Part shown: piece after piece, positions 25,417-33,947 of the stretch
Layout of the letters: the number at the start of each line of letters is the position of its first letter
How positions within the stretch are numbered: the stretch's first letter is position 1
Translations under genes and position numbers: made by a program
Notes under the pieces: generated by a model
Told to the model about the DNA's origin: nothing
Databases searched by the model: none
What the model saw: only the letters and a program-made list of their open reading frames with translations
From: Bacteroidota bacterium
GTDB taxonomy: Bacteria; Bacteroidota; Bacteroidia; Cytophagales; Cyclobacteriaceae
DNA length: 64,000 nt
Assembly: GCA_016191555.1 (NCBI GenBank)
Contig: JACPVX010000067.1
Location: 1-64,000 of the forward strand
Reading direction: 5' to 3'

Positions 25417-26865
25417 ATGACCGAAAAGAAACGACCTACACTTGTCCATGCATTTATTCCGATTGCTTTTTTAGTAGCTTTTTTGGCCATCAACGTGATT
25501 ATTTTTGGATCTGGAGCTACCGATGGCCCCAACCAGATGGCGTTAATCTTTGCTGCTGGAGTAGCCGGAATTGTTAGCTGGCGACTAGGCTACTCATGGG
25601 AAGAAATTGAGGTAAGTATTGTAAAAAGTATCAGTTCGGCCATGGGAGCCATGCTTATTTTATTGGTGATCGGCTCGCTCTCTGGAGCCTGGCTTTTGAG
25701 CGGAATTGTGCCAGCCATGATTTACTATGGACTTAAAATTTTGAATCCCACCATTTTCTTGTTTGCCGCTTGTATAGTGTGCTGTGTGGTCTCCTTGGCA
25801 ACGGGAAGTTCGTGGTCTACCATTGCTACGGTTGGAATTGCATTGTTGGGTATTGGCAAAACACTCGGCATCCACGATGGCGTGGTGGCAGGAGCCATTA
25901 TTTCCGGGGCTTATTTTGGTGATAAGATGTCTCCACTTTCAGATACAACCAACCTGGCACCTGCTATGGCCGGTACGGATCTTTTTACGCACGTTAAATA
26001 CATGATCTACACGACAGTGCCTACATTGGTCATTACATTGCTGATTTTCTTGGTGTGGGGCTTTCAACTGGATACAACTGGAACCACCGACACCGCCACC
26101 GTAGTGACTGCCATTGACAACGCCTTTAATCTCAACCCACTGCTATTCATTGTTCCGGCTCTTGTGCTTCTTATGATCGTGCGCAAAGTTCCTGCCATAC
26201 CGGCTTTGTTGGTTGGTGCTGTTTTGGGTGGCATTTTTGCGATAATCTTTCAACCTCAAATCGTGCAACAGGTATCAGGCATTAATAATGACCCTGTGAA
26301 ATCAGCTTTCATTGCTGTGATGAAATCATTCTCCATGGACGTGAGCATCGTTACGGAGAATCAAATGATCAACGGCTTGCTGACATCCGGAGGGATGGCA
26401 GGCATGTTGAACACCATCTGGTTGATTTTAGGAGCGATGATTTTTGGAGGAGTGATGGAATCATGCGGATTATTGAAACGCATTGTAGAAGAAATTATTA
26501 AGTGGGCACATTCTACGGGGTCGCTCGTGGCATCTACGGCAGTTACCAGTATCTTCTTTAATCTGACGGCTGGTGATCAATATATGGCCATCGCAGTTCC
26601 AGGTCGAATGTTTGCCGAGACGTATCGCAAGCGCGGCTACAAACCCGAGTTGCTGAGCCGTACCTTGGAGGATGCCGGCACAGTTACTTCCGTACTCGTG
26701 CCCTGGAATACCTGCGGTGCCACGCAATCAAAAGTACTCGGCATTTCCACTTGGGCGTACGCACCCTATTGTTTTTTCTGTATCATCAGCCCCATGATGA
26801 CGGTATTACAAGCCTATCTTAATTTTAAAATCCGCAGGCTGGATGACAAAGATCCCATTCAATAA
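25417..26865 (+). CDS. nhaC: Na+/H+ antiporter NhaC family
   Basis: A 482-residue inner-membrane transporter with roughly eleven hydrophobic helices. Family landmarks are ATGSSWSTIATVGIAL (around 130-145), ISGAYFGDKMSPLSDTTNLAP, and the C-terminal PWNTCGATQSKVLG. It exchanges protons for sodium, possibly coupled to an organic acid as in some NhaC members. The next gene begins 23 bp before its stop. Confidence 0.9.
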   Translation: MTEKKRPTLVHAFIPIAFLVAFLAINVIIFGSGATDGPNQMALIFAAGVAGIVSWRLGYSWEEIEVSIVKSISSAMGAMLILLVIGSLSGAWLLSGIVPAMIYYGLKILNPTIFLFAACIVCCVVSLATGSSWSTIATVGIALLGIGKTLGIHDGVVAGAIISGAYFGDKMSPLSDTTNLAPAMAGTDLFTHVKYMIYTTVPTLVITLLIFLVWGFQLDTTGTTDTATVVTAIDNAFNLNPLLFIVPALVLLMIVRKVPAIPALLVGAVLGGIFAIIFQPQIVQQVSGINNDPVKSAFIAVMKSFSMDVSIVTENQMINGLLTSGGMAGMLNTIWLILGAMIFGGVMESCGLLKRIVEEIIKWAHSTGSLVASTAVTSIFFNLTAGDQYMAIAVPGRMFAETYRKRGYKPELLSRTLEDAGTVTSVLVPWNTCGATQSKVLGISTWAYAPYCFFCIISPMMTVLQAYLNFKIRRLDDKDPIQ

Positions 26866-27442
26866 AACCAATATATCCAACGAGGAAATCAATGAGTTGC
26901 CGTTGGGTGCTTTCGAAGGAAAGGCTGTTATCATTGTCAACAAGACGAAACTTGCTTCTGCGTTGGATGAAATCAGTGAGCATTCTGTTGTAGGCTTTGA
27001 TACCGAGACCAAACCGGTTTTTGTGCGCGGTCATTCCAACTTGGTAGCATTGATGCAAATTGCATTACCACATAAGGTATTCTTGATCCGGCTCTCTCAG
27101 ATGAAACTAGAAGGCGGGTTAGTTGATTTTTTGCAGAACGATAAAATTCTCAAAGCAGGTGTTGCTTTGCGCGATGATATTAAAGGTCTTCAAAAGCTGC
27201 ATCCTTATGAACCTGCCGGTTTTGTTGAATTAGCCGAGATGAGCAAAATGGCTGGACTGGAAGTAGAGAGCGTAAAAAAACTAGCTGCTTTATTATTGGG
27301 TTTCCGCATTTCGAAAAGTGCCCAAACCAGCAATTGGGAAGCCGAAACATTGAATGAAAAGCAAATCAGCTATGCCGCCACAGATGCATGGGTTTGTCTG
27401 GAAGTTTATAAGAAGCTGACGAAAATGATTCACCACAAATGA
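26843..27442 (+). CDS. 3'-5' exonuclease, RNase D / DEDDy type
   Basis: A 199-residue DnaQ-fold exonuclease. Exo I is VGFDTETKP (Asp-x-Glu, about residues 54-56), Exo II lies around GVALRDDIKGL, and Exo III is ISYAATDAWVCLEVY, with Tyr and Asp spaced as in DEDDy enzymes. There is no HRDC domain, so it is shorter than RNase D. The start is inside the nhaC end (23-bp overlap) and its stop overlaps the next start by 4 bp (ATGA). Confidence 0.87.
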   Translation: MTKIPFNKTNISNEEINELPLGAFEGKAVIIVNKTKLASALDEISEHSVVGFDTETKPVFVRGHSNLVALMQIALPHKVFLIRLSQMKLEGGLVDFLQNDKILKAGVALRDDIKGLQKLHPYEPAGFVELAEMSKMAGLEVESVKKLAALLLGFRISKSAQTSNWEAETLNEKQISYAATDAWVCLEVYKKLTKMIHHK

Positions 27443-27777
27443 TTGTTGTCGTTACATCCATTCAACTAAAATCTATTGGTCATTTTTTTCAATTTGCGAG
27501 ACTCACGATGCGCTCGGTGCATCAGCTTAAACAAGATCATCCGCAAGTGATCTTTCAAGCTTCAGGGTTTTGGAAGACTTACTACACGCTGAGTGGTTGG
27601 AATGATGCTGCGGAAATGAAGAGATATGCTACCAGTGGGCATCACTTAAACGCCATGAAAGCTGCTGCGAAGGTAGCGGCTAAAATCCAAACCATTACGT
27701 TCGAGTGTGCAGCTTTTCCTTCATGGAAAGAGGTGAAAGAAAGATTGATGACCGGGAAAGTCATCACGTATCGATAG
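27439..27777 (+). CDS. DUF3291-like (spheroidene-monooxygenase-like) small protein
   Basis: A 112-residue ferredoxin-like-fold protein. SGFWKTYYTLSGWNDAAEMKRYATSGHHLNAMKA resembles the DUF3291/antibiotic-monooxygenase-like group, in which a Trp-x-x-x-x-x-Met/Phe element and a His-Ala-like segment line the pocket. Activity unknown. It is translationally coupled to the exonuclease by ATGA. Confidence 0.6.
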   Translation: MIVVVTSIQLKSIGHFFQFARLTMRSVHQLKQDHPQVIFQASGFWKTYYTLSGWNDAAEMKRYATSGHHLNAMKAAAKVAAKIQTITFECAAFPSWKEVKERLMTGKVITYR

Positions 27778-27807
27778 GATTATTTCGCCAGCATATCGAG
27801 CTGAATA

Positions 27808-28500
27808 CTAGTTATTAGAAAATCTATAAGTTACTCCTAAATTTAATCGATATCCTGACCAATCACTCACAACCTCTGAATTCCCACTACTGATTAAATA
27901 AACATTGTTATCATTCTTAAGGTATAGTTTGCCATTAAATACCGAGATATTGTACCCGCAGTCAACTCGAATGCCGAATAAACCAAACCATTTTATTAAC
28001 CCGGCATTCGGTTCCAAAGACAGATTTGATGAACCAAAGCCAAAAGACTCCACATCTTCAATCGACCCAATTCTATTTTTAAACGTCAAGTCTAAATTTG
28101 TATTGGTGTAATATAATCTTAATGATAGTTGAAATTCAAACCTTTCGTTACTTCTAAAAGACTTTCCAATACTTGCACCTAATGAGATATTTCTTAAAAT
28201 TTGATCCGCCAATTGCTCGCCAGAATAATCGGAGTAGCTTAATCTACCGCCCGTATTCGTAAAAAAAAAATGGCCACCAATAAAATAAGTCGGTTCAAAA
28301 TAATGCAGATAATTAACTCCGAATGAATAATAAGAGGGAAACGAATTCATTACTTTAGGCTTTATCAAGAATTGCTTTTCAAGTTCTGTTTGAAAATTCC
28401 TCAAACTTGCCATCGCAAATCCAGAGTAACCTCCTGAAATGGAAACCTGACTTTGAGAAAAAGCTGAAATGGAAATCAAAAAGAAAAATGCACGAATCAT
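27808..28500 (-). CDS. Predicted outer-membrane barrel protein, unrecognised
   Basis: A 230-residue exported protein: signal peptide 1-15 (FFFLISISAFSQ), then amphipathic strands rich in Tyr, Phe and Gly (ISGGYSGFAM, YFIGGHFFFTNTGGR) and a terminal strand (NLGVTYRFSNN) typical of small outer-membrane barrels. It overlaps the upstream lipoprotein gene by 4 bp, so the two likely work together at the outer membrane. No specific family recognised. Confidence 0.6.
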   Translation of the reverse strand: MIRAFFFLISISAFSQSQVSISGGYSGFAMASLRNFQTELEKQFLIKPKVMNSFPSYYSFGVNYLHYFEPTYFIGGHFFFTNTGGRLSYSDYSGEQLADQILRNISLGASIGKSFRSNERFEFQLSLRLYYTNTNLDLTFKNRIGSIEDVESFGFGSSNLSLEPNAGLIKWFGLFGIRVDCGYNISVFNGKLYLKNDNNVYLISSGNSEVVSDWSGYRLNLGVTYRFSNN

Positions 28501-30308
28501 AAAACCTTCATATAATTTCCACTGGAATCAAACAGATATCCATTGATTAATTTGTAATATCCGTATGGACAAATCTTTATCCATTTAACCGAACTCGTTT
28601 CAATATTAAATATGTAACCTTCTCCTGATGTATAGTTATAAAATAAATAACTAGTTGTAGCAGGATCATAAAAGGCTCCATAAGATGGCTTAGGGAGTGA
28701 AATCGATCTAGATAGGCCAGGTATTCTGACATCATAAATGTCGATACTAGAACTTTTTACAATAACAACTTCATTGTTTCTATCTTTGCGAAACTCTGCT
28801 TCTCTACTTGAAAAGGGCAAAGTACCTAGTAGATTAACATTGTTTCCAACCACTTCATATATCTCTTTCTTTTCGTTCAAGATGTATTTTCCATCATCAG
28901 AAACGATGCAATAGACACTGGTGCTTAATTGTTTGGGGGAAACAACAATTCTGGAGTAAACTGATTGACTGTTCCTGAAATCCTGAACAGCAGTTGTGTA
29001 CGTCCAAAAACCATTAGATTTACCAAGATCAGTGCTATAATTAACTAATCCATTGGCAGTACCTCTGAAGTATTGAAAAGCCCTTGAGGATGTAGTTAAC
29101 TCCACTTTGTCATTTACGAAATCATAATACCCGTGGGTAAGATCACTTTTATGATAGACATAATTACCTGAATACGGAAAGTAAACAAGGGACAATTCAA
29201 GTTTGCTAAGATCGCGTTTCTCAAGCAAGTTAAAATTCAAATCATAAAAGTAAAGATTCGGATAATAATAACCGATGTGTTTATCTATGGTAGGATTATA
29301 CTGAAGCCACATTCCATCCTTGTATCCTTCTAGCACATCAAACTTCACAATAGGATCAGTGTCTATGTTTATTACTTCGTTGTTGCTCAAATCATATTTG
29401 CTATGTACCCTAAATCCAACTTTATTTTGACAACCAAAAAGAATTGGAACTTTGGCAGCAATAACCCCATTTAAATCCGATTTTGATAAATCTATTTCTG
29501 AATTATTGAACACCATTCTATAAGCCTTCAGAGCACCATAATACGGAGTAGGGGTAAAGTTGAACATACCAACACTATCCTTTTGCGAAAAGGAAAATTT
29601 AGGTTCCAAATCAAAATTTTTATAGTAAAGATCGCTATAAAAATAGGGTTGCGGGTAAAGGGTGGTTTGGATGATTAAGCTATAGGTGATATTGTTCCTA
29701 TATCCTCCAACAAATGCACTATCAATAAACACAGTTTTTTTTCTATCGTTTATAACAATGTATTTCTTAGACTTTGAATCATCCTTGATAATGGTATAGC
29801 TAACAAAATTTGGCTTATCATGTGCCTTCCATGACAAATTCAAAAACCCATTAATATCCGAAAATATTATCTCCGGCTTGGGTGGGGGATCAAGATCGAC
29901 TTTTAGAATCCATTTTCTCCATATTTGATACTTCTCAACCCCAGCAATACTTGCTAAACTTCCAGTAGTTGACGAGCTAACAAATTGGACTTTTAACTCA
30001 TATACTCCTGTATTAATTGTAGGATAGCTCAAATAAAATTGCCCTGAGGACTGATTGGAAGAGAAAACTTCTTTGCCAGCCAACAGAGCACTAACTTTTT
30101 CGAGGTTTCCAGCGCCAAGAGTAATATTATAGTTAAATCCTATATTTGAGTATAAGTAAATTGTATCGTTATTATTATATCCATTTAACGAAATGCTGGA
30201 TACAGGTATCTTTTGTTCAACTTCTTTGAAATAAGTCTGATCTTGAGAGAAATAACAAGACCCCAAAAGAACTGCCACTATTAAAAAACTAAAAAACCTC
30301 ACCATCAC
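28497..30308 (-). CDS. Large lipoprotein, unrecognised, with beta-rich body
   Basis: A 603-residue lipoprotein: signal peptide with lipobox LLGSC, Cys18. About residues 20-140 resemble an immunoglobulin-like domain (YLYSNIGFNYNITLG); 145-230 resemble a fibronectin-type domain (PEIIFSDINGFLNLSWKA). The C-terminal half has repeated beta motifs such as YCIVSDDGKYILNEKKEIYEV and LFYNYTSGEGYIFN, which look like propeller blades. It is probably surface-exposed. AT-rich compared with neighbours, and coupled to the barrel gene, which suggests an acquired two-gene unit. Confidence 0.6.
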   Translation of the reverse strand: MMVRFFSFLIVAVLLGSCYFSQDQTYFKEVEQKIPVSSISLNGYNNNDTIYLYSNIGFNYNITLGAGNLEKVSALLAGKEVFSSNQSSGQFYLSYPTINTGVYELKVQFVSSSTTGSLASIAGVEKYQIWRKWILKVDLDPPPKPEIIFSDINGFLNLSWKAHDKPNFVSYTIIKDDSKSKKYIVINDRKKTVFIDSAFVGGYRNNITYSLIIQTTLYPQPYFYSDLYYKNFDLEPKFSFSQKDSVGMFNFTPTPYYGALKAYRMVFNNSEIDLSKSDLNGVIAAKVPILFGCQNKVGFRVHSKYDLSNNEVINIDTDPIVKFDVLEGYKDGMWLQYNPTIDKHIGYYYPNLYFYDLNFNLLEKRDLSKLELSLVYFPYSGNYVYHKSDLTHGYYDFVNDKVELTTSSRAFQYFRGTANGLVNYSTDLGKSNGFWTYTTAVQDFRNSQSVYSRIVVSPKQLSTSVYCIVSDDGKYILNEKKEIYEVVGNNVNLLGTLPFSSREAEFRKDRNNEVVIVKSSSIDIYDVRIPGLSRSISLPKPSYGAFYDPATTSYLFYNYTSGEGYIFNIETSSVKWIKICPYGYYKLINGYLFDSSGNYMKVL

Positions 30309-30321
30309 ACTACAAATTTGA

Positions 30322-30702
30322 TTATTTACCTGACATATTCGCGGTTAGCACCACGTCTTCAAAACTCACTTTATTCGCTTTCAGTCCGTACAGTAGAAAA
30401 CGCACTTCCTTGTTGCTGATGGTGGCATCGGCTTCGGCCAATTTGTATAAATGAACAAAGGCGGCAAGTCGTTCATCATCTGAACAAGCAGATAACAACT
30501 CATTGCCATCGAAGTAAATCTGTTGCTCGTTGGCAGTCTCAGCCTTCGCTTCAAAGTCATGAAACATCTTATCCGGAATCTGTTCTTCTTCTTTAATTTC
30601 CAGAATAGCTGCCCGCTCGCGGTCATCAATATGCCCATCAACTGTTACCAGCAGGTGCACAAAGTGGAGCAGACCTAGTTTGAAGTTATCGGTGTGTTGC
30701 AT
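30322..30702 (-). CDS. TerB-like helical protein
   Basis: A 126-residue all-helical protein. The pattern HFVHLLVTVDGHIDDRERAAI with two acidic metal-binding-type segments (VDGHIDDRE and the later ADATISNKE) is typical of the TerB/tellurite-resistance-like fold. It is a single short domain, function unknown. It precedes the two-gene lipoprotein unit by 13 bp. Confidence 0.7.
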   Translation of the reverse strand: MQHTDNFKLGLLHFVHLLVTVDGHIDDRERAAILEIKEEEQIPDKMFHDFEAKAETANEQQIYFDGNELLSACSDDERLAAFVHLYKLAEADATISNKEVRFLLYGLKANKVSFEDVVLTANMSGK

Positions 30703-30794
30703 TTCAAAGTCAATTTAAAACTTAAAAACGATGCCACCATCTTTCCGGAAAGAAAAAATCGAACTAAAACTTACATCCATTTTTACTAACGTCA

Positions 30795-31439
30795 TCATGA
30801 AGGAATGGATGCTGCTCTTTTTCCTCTCGCTCGCAGCACAATAAAGTAGACTATCAATATTGTGCATATCAGGCTAGGGCCGATCTGGCTGTAAGGATGA
30901 TAGTCTCGTAACACATTCCCGGCAAAGGCAGATACCATCGCGCTGAAGGCAGAAATAACTTTGTAAATGTGCTCATATATCCACCATTTCTTCAAACGTT
31001 GATACAAAAAGAAATACTTCACAAGGTCGTAGACAGTTACCAACACCAACGCCCCTAAAGTGGAATAAACTACCACCGGATTGGTGACAACCTGAAAGTG
31101 AATGACATACCAGCCATACCAACCAGCAATACCTAAACTGACGAATGCTACCAACACATCTACCCGAGTAGCCCGATTTTCCTTTAATTGAATGTTCCTA
31201 AATCCGGCATAGCCCACGTATCCCGAAATGAGTGTAAGCATAAAGAAGAATGGCTCATTGCGAAAGAATAGAAACCCGATGAAGCCCGTGCTGACCACGA
31301 TCACCAGGAGGTACTTAAAATAGTTGCCCACTTTACGATGAATAAGCACGTTGCGGTTTTTGAGGATGGCGATGATACCCAGAACGATTGCAATGGACCC
31401 AGCCACCACATGAACAATAATATTGAGTTGATGCAGCAT
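30795..31439 (-). CDS. Multi-pass membrane protein, DUF2306-like
   Basis: A 214-residue protein with about seven hydrophobic segments. A conserved-looking IHRKVGN after the first segment resembles the HRxxG of DUF2306-like proteins. Role unknown. It is divergent from the LytTR gene, with a palindrome in the shared upstream region, so it may be that regulator's target. Confidence 0.6.
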   Translation of the reverse strand: MLHQLNIIVHVVAGSIAIVLGIIAILKNRNVLIHRKVGNYFKYLLVIVVSTGFIGFLFFRNEPFFFMLTLISGYVGYAGFRNIQLKENRATRVDVLVAFVSLGIAGWYGWYVIHFQVVTNPVVVYSTLGALVLVTVYDLVKYFFLYQRLKKWWIYEHIYKVISAFSAMVSAFAGNVLRDYHPYSQIGPSLICTILIVYFIVLRARGKRAASIPS

Positions 31440-31496
31440 AGTTTATTTTTTTGCCTGCAAACATTCACCAATTTGTGCCTGCACCCAAGATTTTAT

Positions 31497-31515
31497 TGAC
31501 CCAAGTACTTGGTCA
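31497..31515. promoter_or_regulatory. Palindrome between divergent genes, candidate operator
   Basis: CCAAGTACTTGG (31501-31512) is a perfect 12-bp palindrome. A second pair, TGACC and GGTCA (31497-31501 and 31511-31515), is nested around it with a centre shifted by half a base. It lies between the DUF2306-like gene and the LytTR gene. Confidence 0.45.
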
Positions 31516-31560
31516 GTGACGAAATCACTTTATCCCGAGCTAAAGTTGACCACGATCGTT

Positions 31561-31568
31561 TACTTTTG
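31561..31568 (+). promoter_or_regulatory. Candidate -7 promoter element for the LytTR gene
   Basis: TACTTTTG matches TAnnTTTG. If real, transcription would begin near the GTG at 31576, giving a nearly leaderless message and supporting the later start for the LytTR protein. Confidence 0.35.
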
Positions 31569-31575
31569 CCCTATC

Positions 31576-32316
31576 GTGCAAACATCATCTGCCTTTCCTG
31601 TTTTATGGCGCAATGCGCTCGGGCTTTCCGCTTTGCTGATTGCTTACTATATCCCCGACCGCCCATCGCTGGCGCACCGGCAAGGATTCGATGCCTTTTC
31701 TCCTTACCTTTTTCTGGTGCTCATGTACGGTTGGATTATTTTCCACAACACGTTTCTTTTCAGTCGACTGTATCTGCAGGGCAAAACAAAAACATACCTG
31801 CTATGGACTTTACTACTTCTCGCCTTCAGCTCCATCAACATGCATCTGGTGCTGATGTATTTGTTTCATCAAGCTAACACACTACCTCACCTTCTATCGT
31901 TCTGGGTTTTTACCTTGGCGGGATTGGGAGTGTATGTACTGTTTCGATATGTGCATTTGATTCAACCCGCGCAGCCAGCATTACCCAAGTCCGATGAAAA
32001 TAGTAGTCCCACTTTTTTACACTGCTCTATTGATGGCCTCGAACGACAAATTCCACTACGACAAATTCAGTACCTCGAAAGTCTGGAGAACTATGCGAAA
32101 ATTGTGACGGAGCAAAAGACCTACATCGCACGATTATCACTGAAGGATGCCGAAGCAAAGTTACCACGGCCTGCCTTTCTCCGGATCAGTAGGTCGCACA
32201 TTGTGCATACTGCATTCATTACCCGCACAACTTCTGATGAGGTGTTCATTCAACACCAGTCATTTAAAATCGGGAAAGTATTTAAGCGGTATGTGGTGGA
32301 GCACTTAGATGTGTGA
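31576..32316 (+). CDS. Membrane-bound LytTR-family transcriptional regulator
   Basis: About four N-terminal membrane helices (ALGLSALLIAYY, YLFLVLMYGWIIF, YLLWTLLLLAF, FWVFTLAGLGVYVLF), then a C-terminal LytTR DNA-binding domain (about the last 100 residues: IRQIQYLESLENYAKI, FLRISRSHIVH, and FKIGKVFKRYV). It looks like a one-component membrane regulator without a receiver domain. The frame is open to a GTG at 31516, but that would put the palindrome directly before the start; I prefer the GTG at 31576 (246 residues). The start remains uncertain. Confidence 0.82.
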   Translation: MQTSSAFPVLWRNALGLSALLIAYYIPDRPSLAHRQGFDAFSPYLFLVLMYGWIIFHNTFLFSRLYLQGKTKTYLLWTLLLLAFSSINMHLVLMYLFHQANTLPHLLSFWVFTLAGLGVYVLFRYVHLIQPAQPALPKSDENSSPTFLHCSIDGLERQIPLRQIQYLESLENYAKIVTEQKTYIARLSLKDAEAKLPRPAFLRISRSHIVHTAFITRTTSDEVFIQHQSFKIGKVFKRYVVEHLDV

Positions 32317-32346
32317 CGCTTGTGAAGCGTCTTATTTATAAATAAA

Positions 32347-32373
32347 AAACCCCGAGCATTCCGCCCGGGGCCT
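32347..32373. terminator. Hairpin after the LytTR gene, weak terminator
   Basis: ACCCCG and CGGGG(C) form a short GC stem around an 11-base loop, preceded by an A run. There is no good T tract on +; on - the A run supplies one, but the gene on that strand ends 107 bp away. Confidence 0.4.
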
Positions 32374-32394
32374 CTCTAATTTGCAAGCAGAGAG

Positions 32395-32478
32395 TTTCTT
32401 AATAGTTATCGGTTATTCGTTAATTGTTATTCGTAACAGTCACCTGTTCACTATTAACCATTAACGATTAACTAACGA
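32395..32478. repeat. Degenerate AT-rich microrepeat spacer
   Basis: Scattered variants of GTTATTCGTTAATTG and TTAACGATTAACTAACGA fill the gap before the ahcY stop. Similar low-complexity stretches occur at 50171-50226 and 53735-53762. Confidence 0.5.
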
Positions 32479-33786
32479 CTAATATCTATAATAATCCGGC
32501 TTAAATGGTCCGTTCACCGGAACTCCAATGTATTTAGCCTGATCAGGTGTCAACTCTTCCAAATCCACTCCTATTTTCTTCAAGTGCAAGCGAGCCACTT
32601 TCTCATCCAAATGCTTCGGCAGCATGTACACTTTATTTTCATACTTGCTGGTGTTGGTCCAAAGCTCTAATTGTGCCAATGTTTGATTGGTAAATGAGTT
32701 AGACATCACAAATGAAGGATGACCCGTAGCACAACCTAAGTTTACTAAGCGGCCTTCCGCCAACAGAATCACCTGGCGGCCATTTTTCAATGTATACAAA
32801 TCTACTTGTGGTTTCACTTCATCCTTCGAAGCATTCTTGTTCAACCATGCTACATCAATTTCATTATCAAAGTGGCCGATGTTACAGACAATTGTTTTGT
32901 CTTTCATGCTTTCGAAATGATGACCTAATACAATGCCTGCATTTCCAGTAGCACTCACCACAATATCTGCCTCTTTCACCGCATCGTTCATCTTCTTAAC
33001 CGCAAAGCCGTCCATCGCTGCTTGCAACGCACAGATCGGATCGATCTCTGTTACAATCACACGCGCACCTGCACCTCGTAACGAAGCAGCAGATCCTTTA
33101 CCTACATCACCATAGCCTGCAACAACAGCTACTTTTCCAGCCATCATAACATCGGTAGCTCTGCGAATCGCATCTACCAATGATTCTTTGCAACCATATT
33201 TGTTATCAAACTTTGATTTGGTTACCGAGTCGTTGATGTTAATCGCAGGCAGTGGCAACTTGCCAGCGTGCATCCGCTCGATGAGGCGGTGAACTCCAGT
33301 AGTTGTTTCTTCTGAAATTCCTTTGATGCCTTTTACTAACTCCGGATTGCGATCTAACACCATGTTGGTCAGGTCACCACCGTCATCCAAAATCATATTC
33401 AACGGCTTGCCGTCTTTGAAGGCATACAAAGTCTGCTCAATACACCAATCAAATTCCTGCTCGTTCATGCCTTTCCAAGCATATACCGGAATGCCCGCAG
33501 CGGCAATAGCAGCAGCGGCATGATCTTGCGTAGAAAAGATATTACAAGATGACCAGGACACCTCTGCGCCCAGTTCTACCAAGGTTTCGATCAACACAGC
33601 GGTTTGGATAGTCATGTGCAAGCAACCCGCAATCCGAGCATCCTTTAAGGGTTTTTGTTGGCCATATTCTTCACGCAGGGCCATCAGACCCGGCATTTCC
33701 GCTTCGGCTAGTTTAATCTCTTTGCGACCCCAAGCGGCCAGGGACATATCTTTTACTTTGTAGGCAGGTTTCTCGGCAACGATCAT
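32479..33786 (-). CDS. ahcY: Adenosylhomocysteinase
   Basis: Hydrolyses S-adenosylhomocysteine to homocysteine and adenosine, relieving product inhibition of methyltransferases. The 435-residue protein has the family segments [13 protein letters not shown] and [14 protein letters not shown], the NAD-binding GYGDVGKG at 224-231, and the C-terminal KPDYYRY end. It is full length. It has its own promoter element. Confidence 0.97.
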   Translation of the reverse strand: MIVAEKPAYKVKDMSLAAWGRKEIKLAEAEMPGLMALREEYGQQKPLKDARIAGCLHMTIQTAVLIETLVELGAEVSWSSCNIFSTQDHAAAAIAAAGIPVYAWKGMNEQEFDWCIEQTLYAFKDGKPLNMILDDGGDLTNMVLDRNPELVKGIKGISEETTTGVHRLIERMHAGKLPLPAININDSVTKSKFDNKYGCKESLVDAIRRATDVMMAGKVAVVAGYGDVGKGSAASLRGAGARVIVTEIDPICALQAAMDGFAVKKMNDAVKEADIVVSATGNAGIVLGHHFESMKDKTIVCNIGHFDNEIDVAWLNKNASKDEVKPQVDLYTLKNGRQVILLAEGRLVNLGCATGHPSFVMSNSFTNQTLAQLELWTNTSKYENKVYMLPKHLDEKVARLHLKKIGVDLEELTPDQAKYIGVPVNGPFKPDYYRY

Positions 33787-33824
33787 AAATGTTGTTTTTC
33801 AGTTGATTTTAAGGGAATAAACCG

Positions 33825-33832
33825 CAAAGTTA
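33825..33832 (-). promoter_or_regulatory. Candidate -7 promoter element for ahcY
   Basis: On the minus strand the sequence is TAACTTTG, a perfect TAnnTTTG, 38 bp before the ahcY start. No clear -33 box. Confidence 0.45.
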
Positions 33833-33900
33833 ACAGAAAGTTTTTGCCTTTCTTAATTGCTTAAAAGTTAATGACTGGAAGTTTGTTGAGACTATTAACC

Positions 33901-33932
33901 AAAAAAAGCCAGCAGTTTGTTTTAAACTGCTG
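33901..33932 (-). terminator. Rho-independent terminator after the T9SS cargo gene
   Basis: CAGCAGTTT and AAACTGCTG (33910-33932) form a 9-bp perfect stem with a 5-base loop; read on the minus strand it is followed by GGCTTTTTTT. It lies 15 bp past the stop at 33948. Confidence 0.92.
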
Positions 33933-33947
33933 ACTGAATGATTTTAT

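Noticed and set aside
33787-33947. SAH riboswitch upstream of ahcY
   Set aside because: I could not find the conserved pairing pattern; only a -7 box and a downstream terminator for the other gene are visible.
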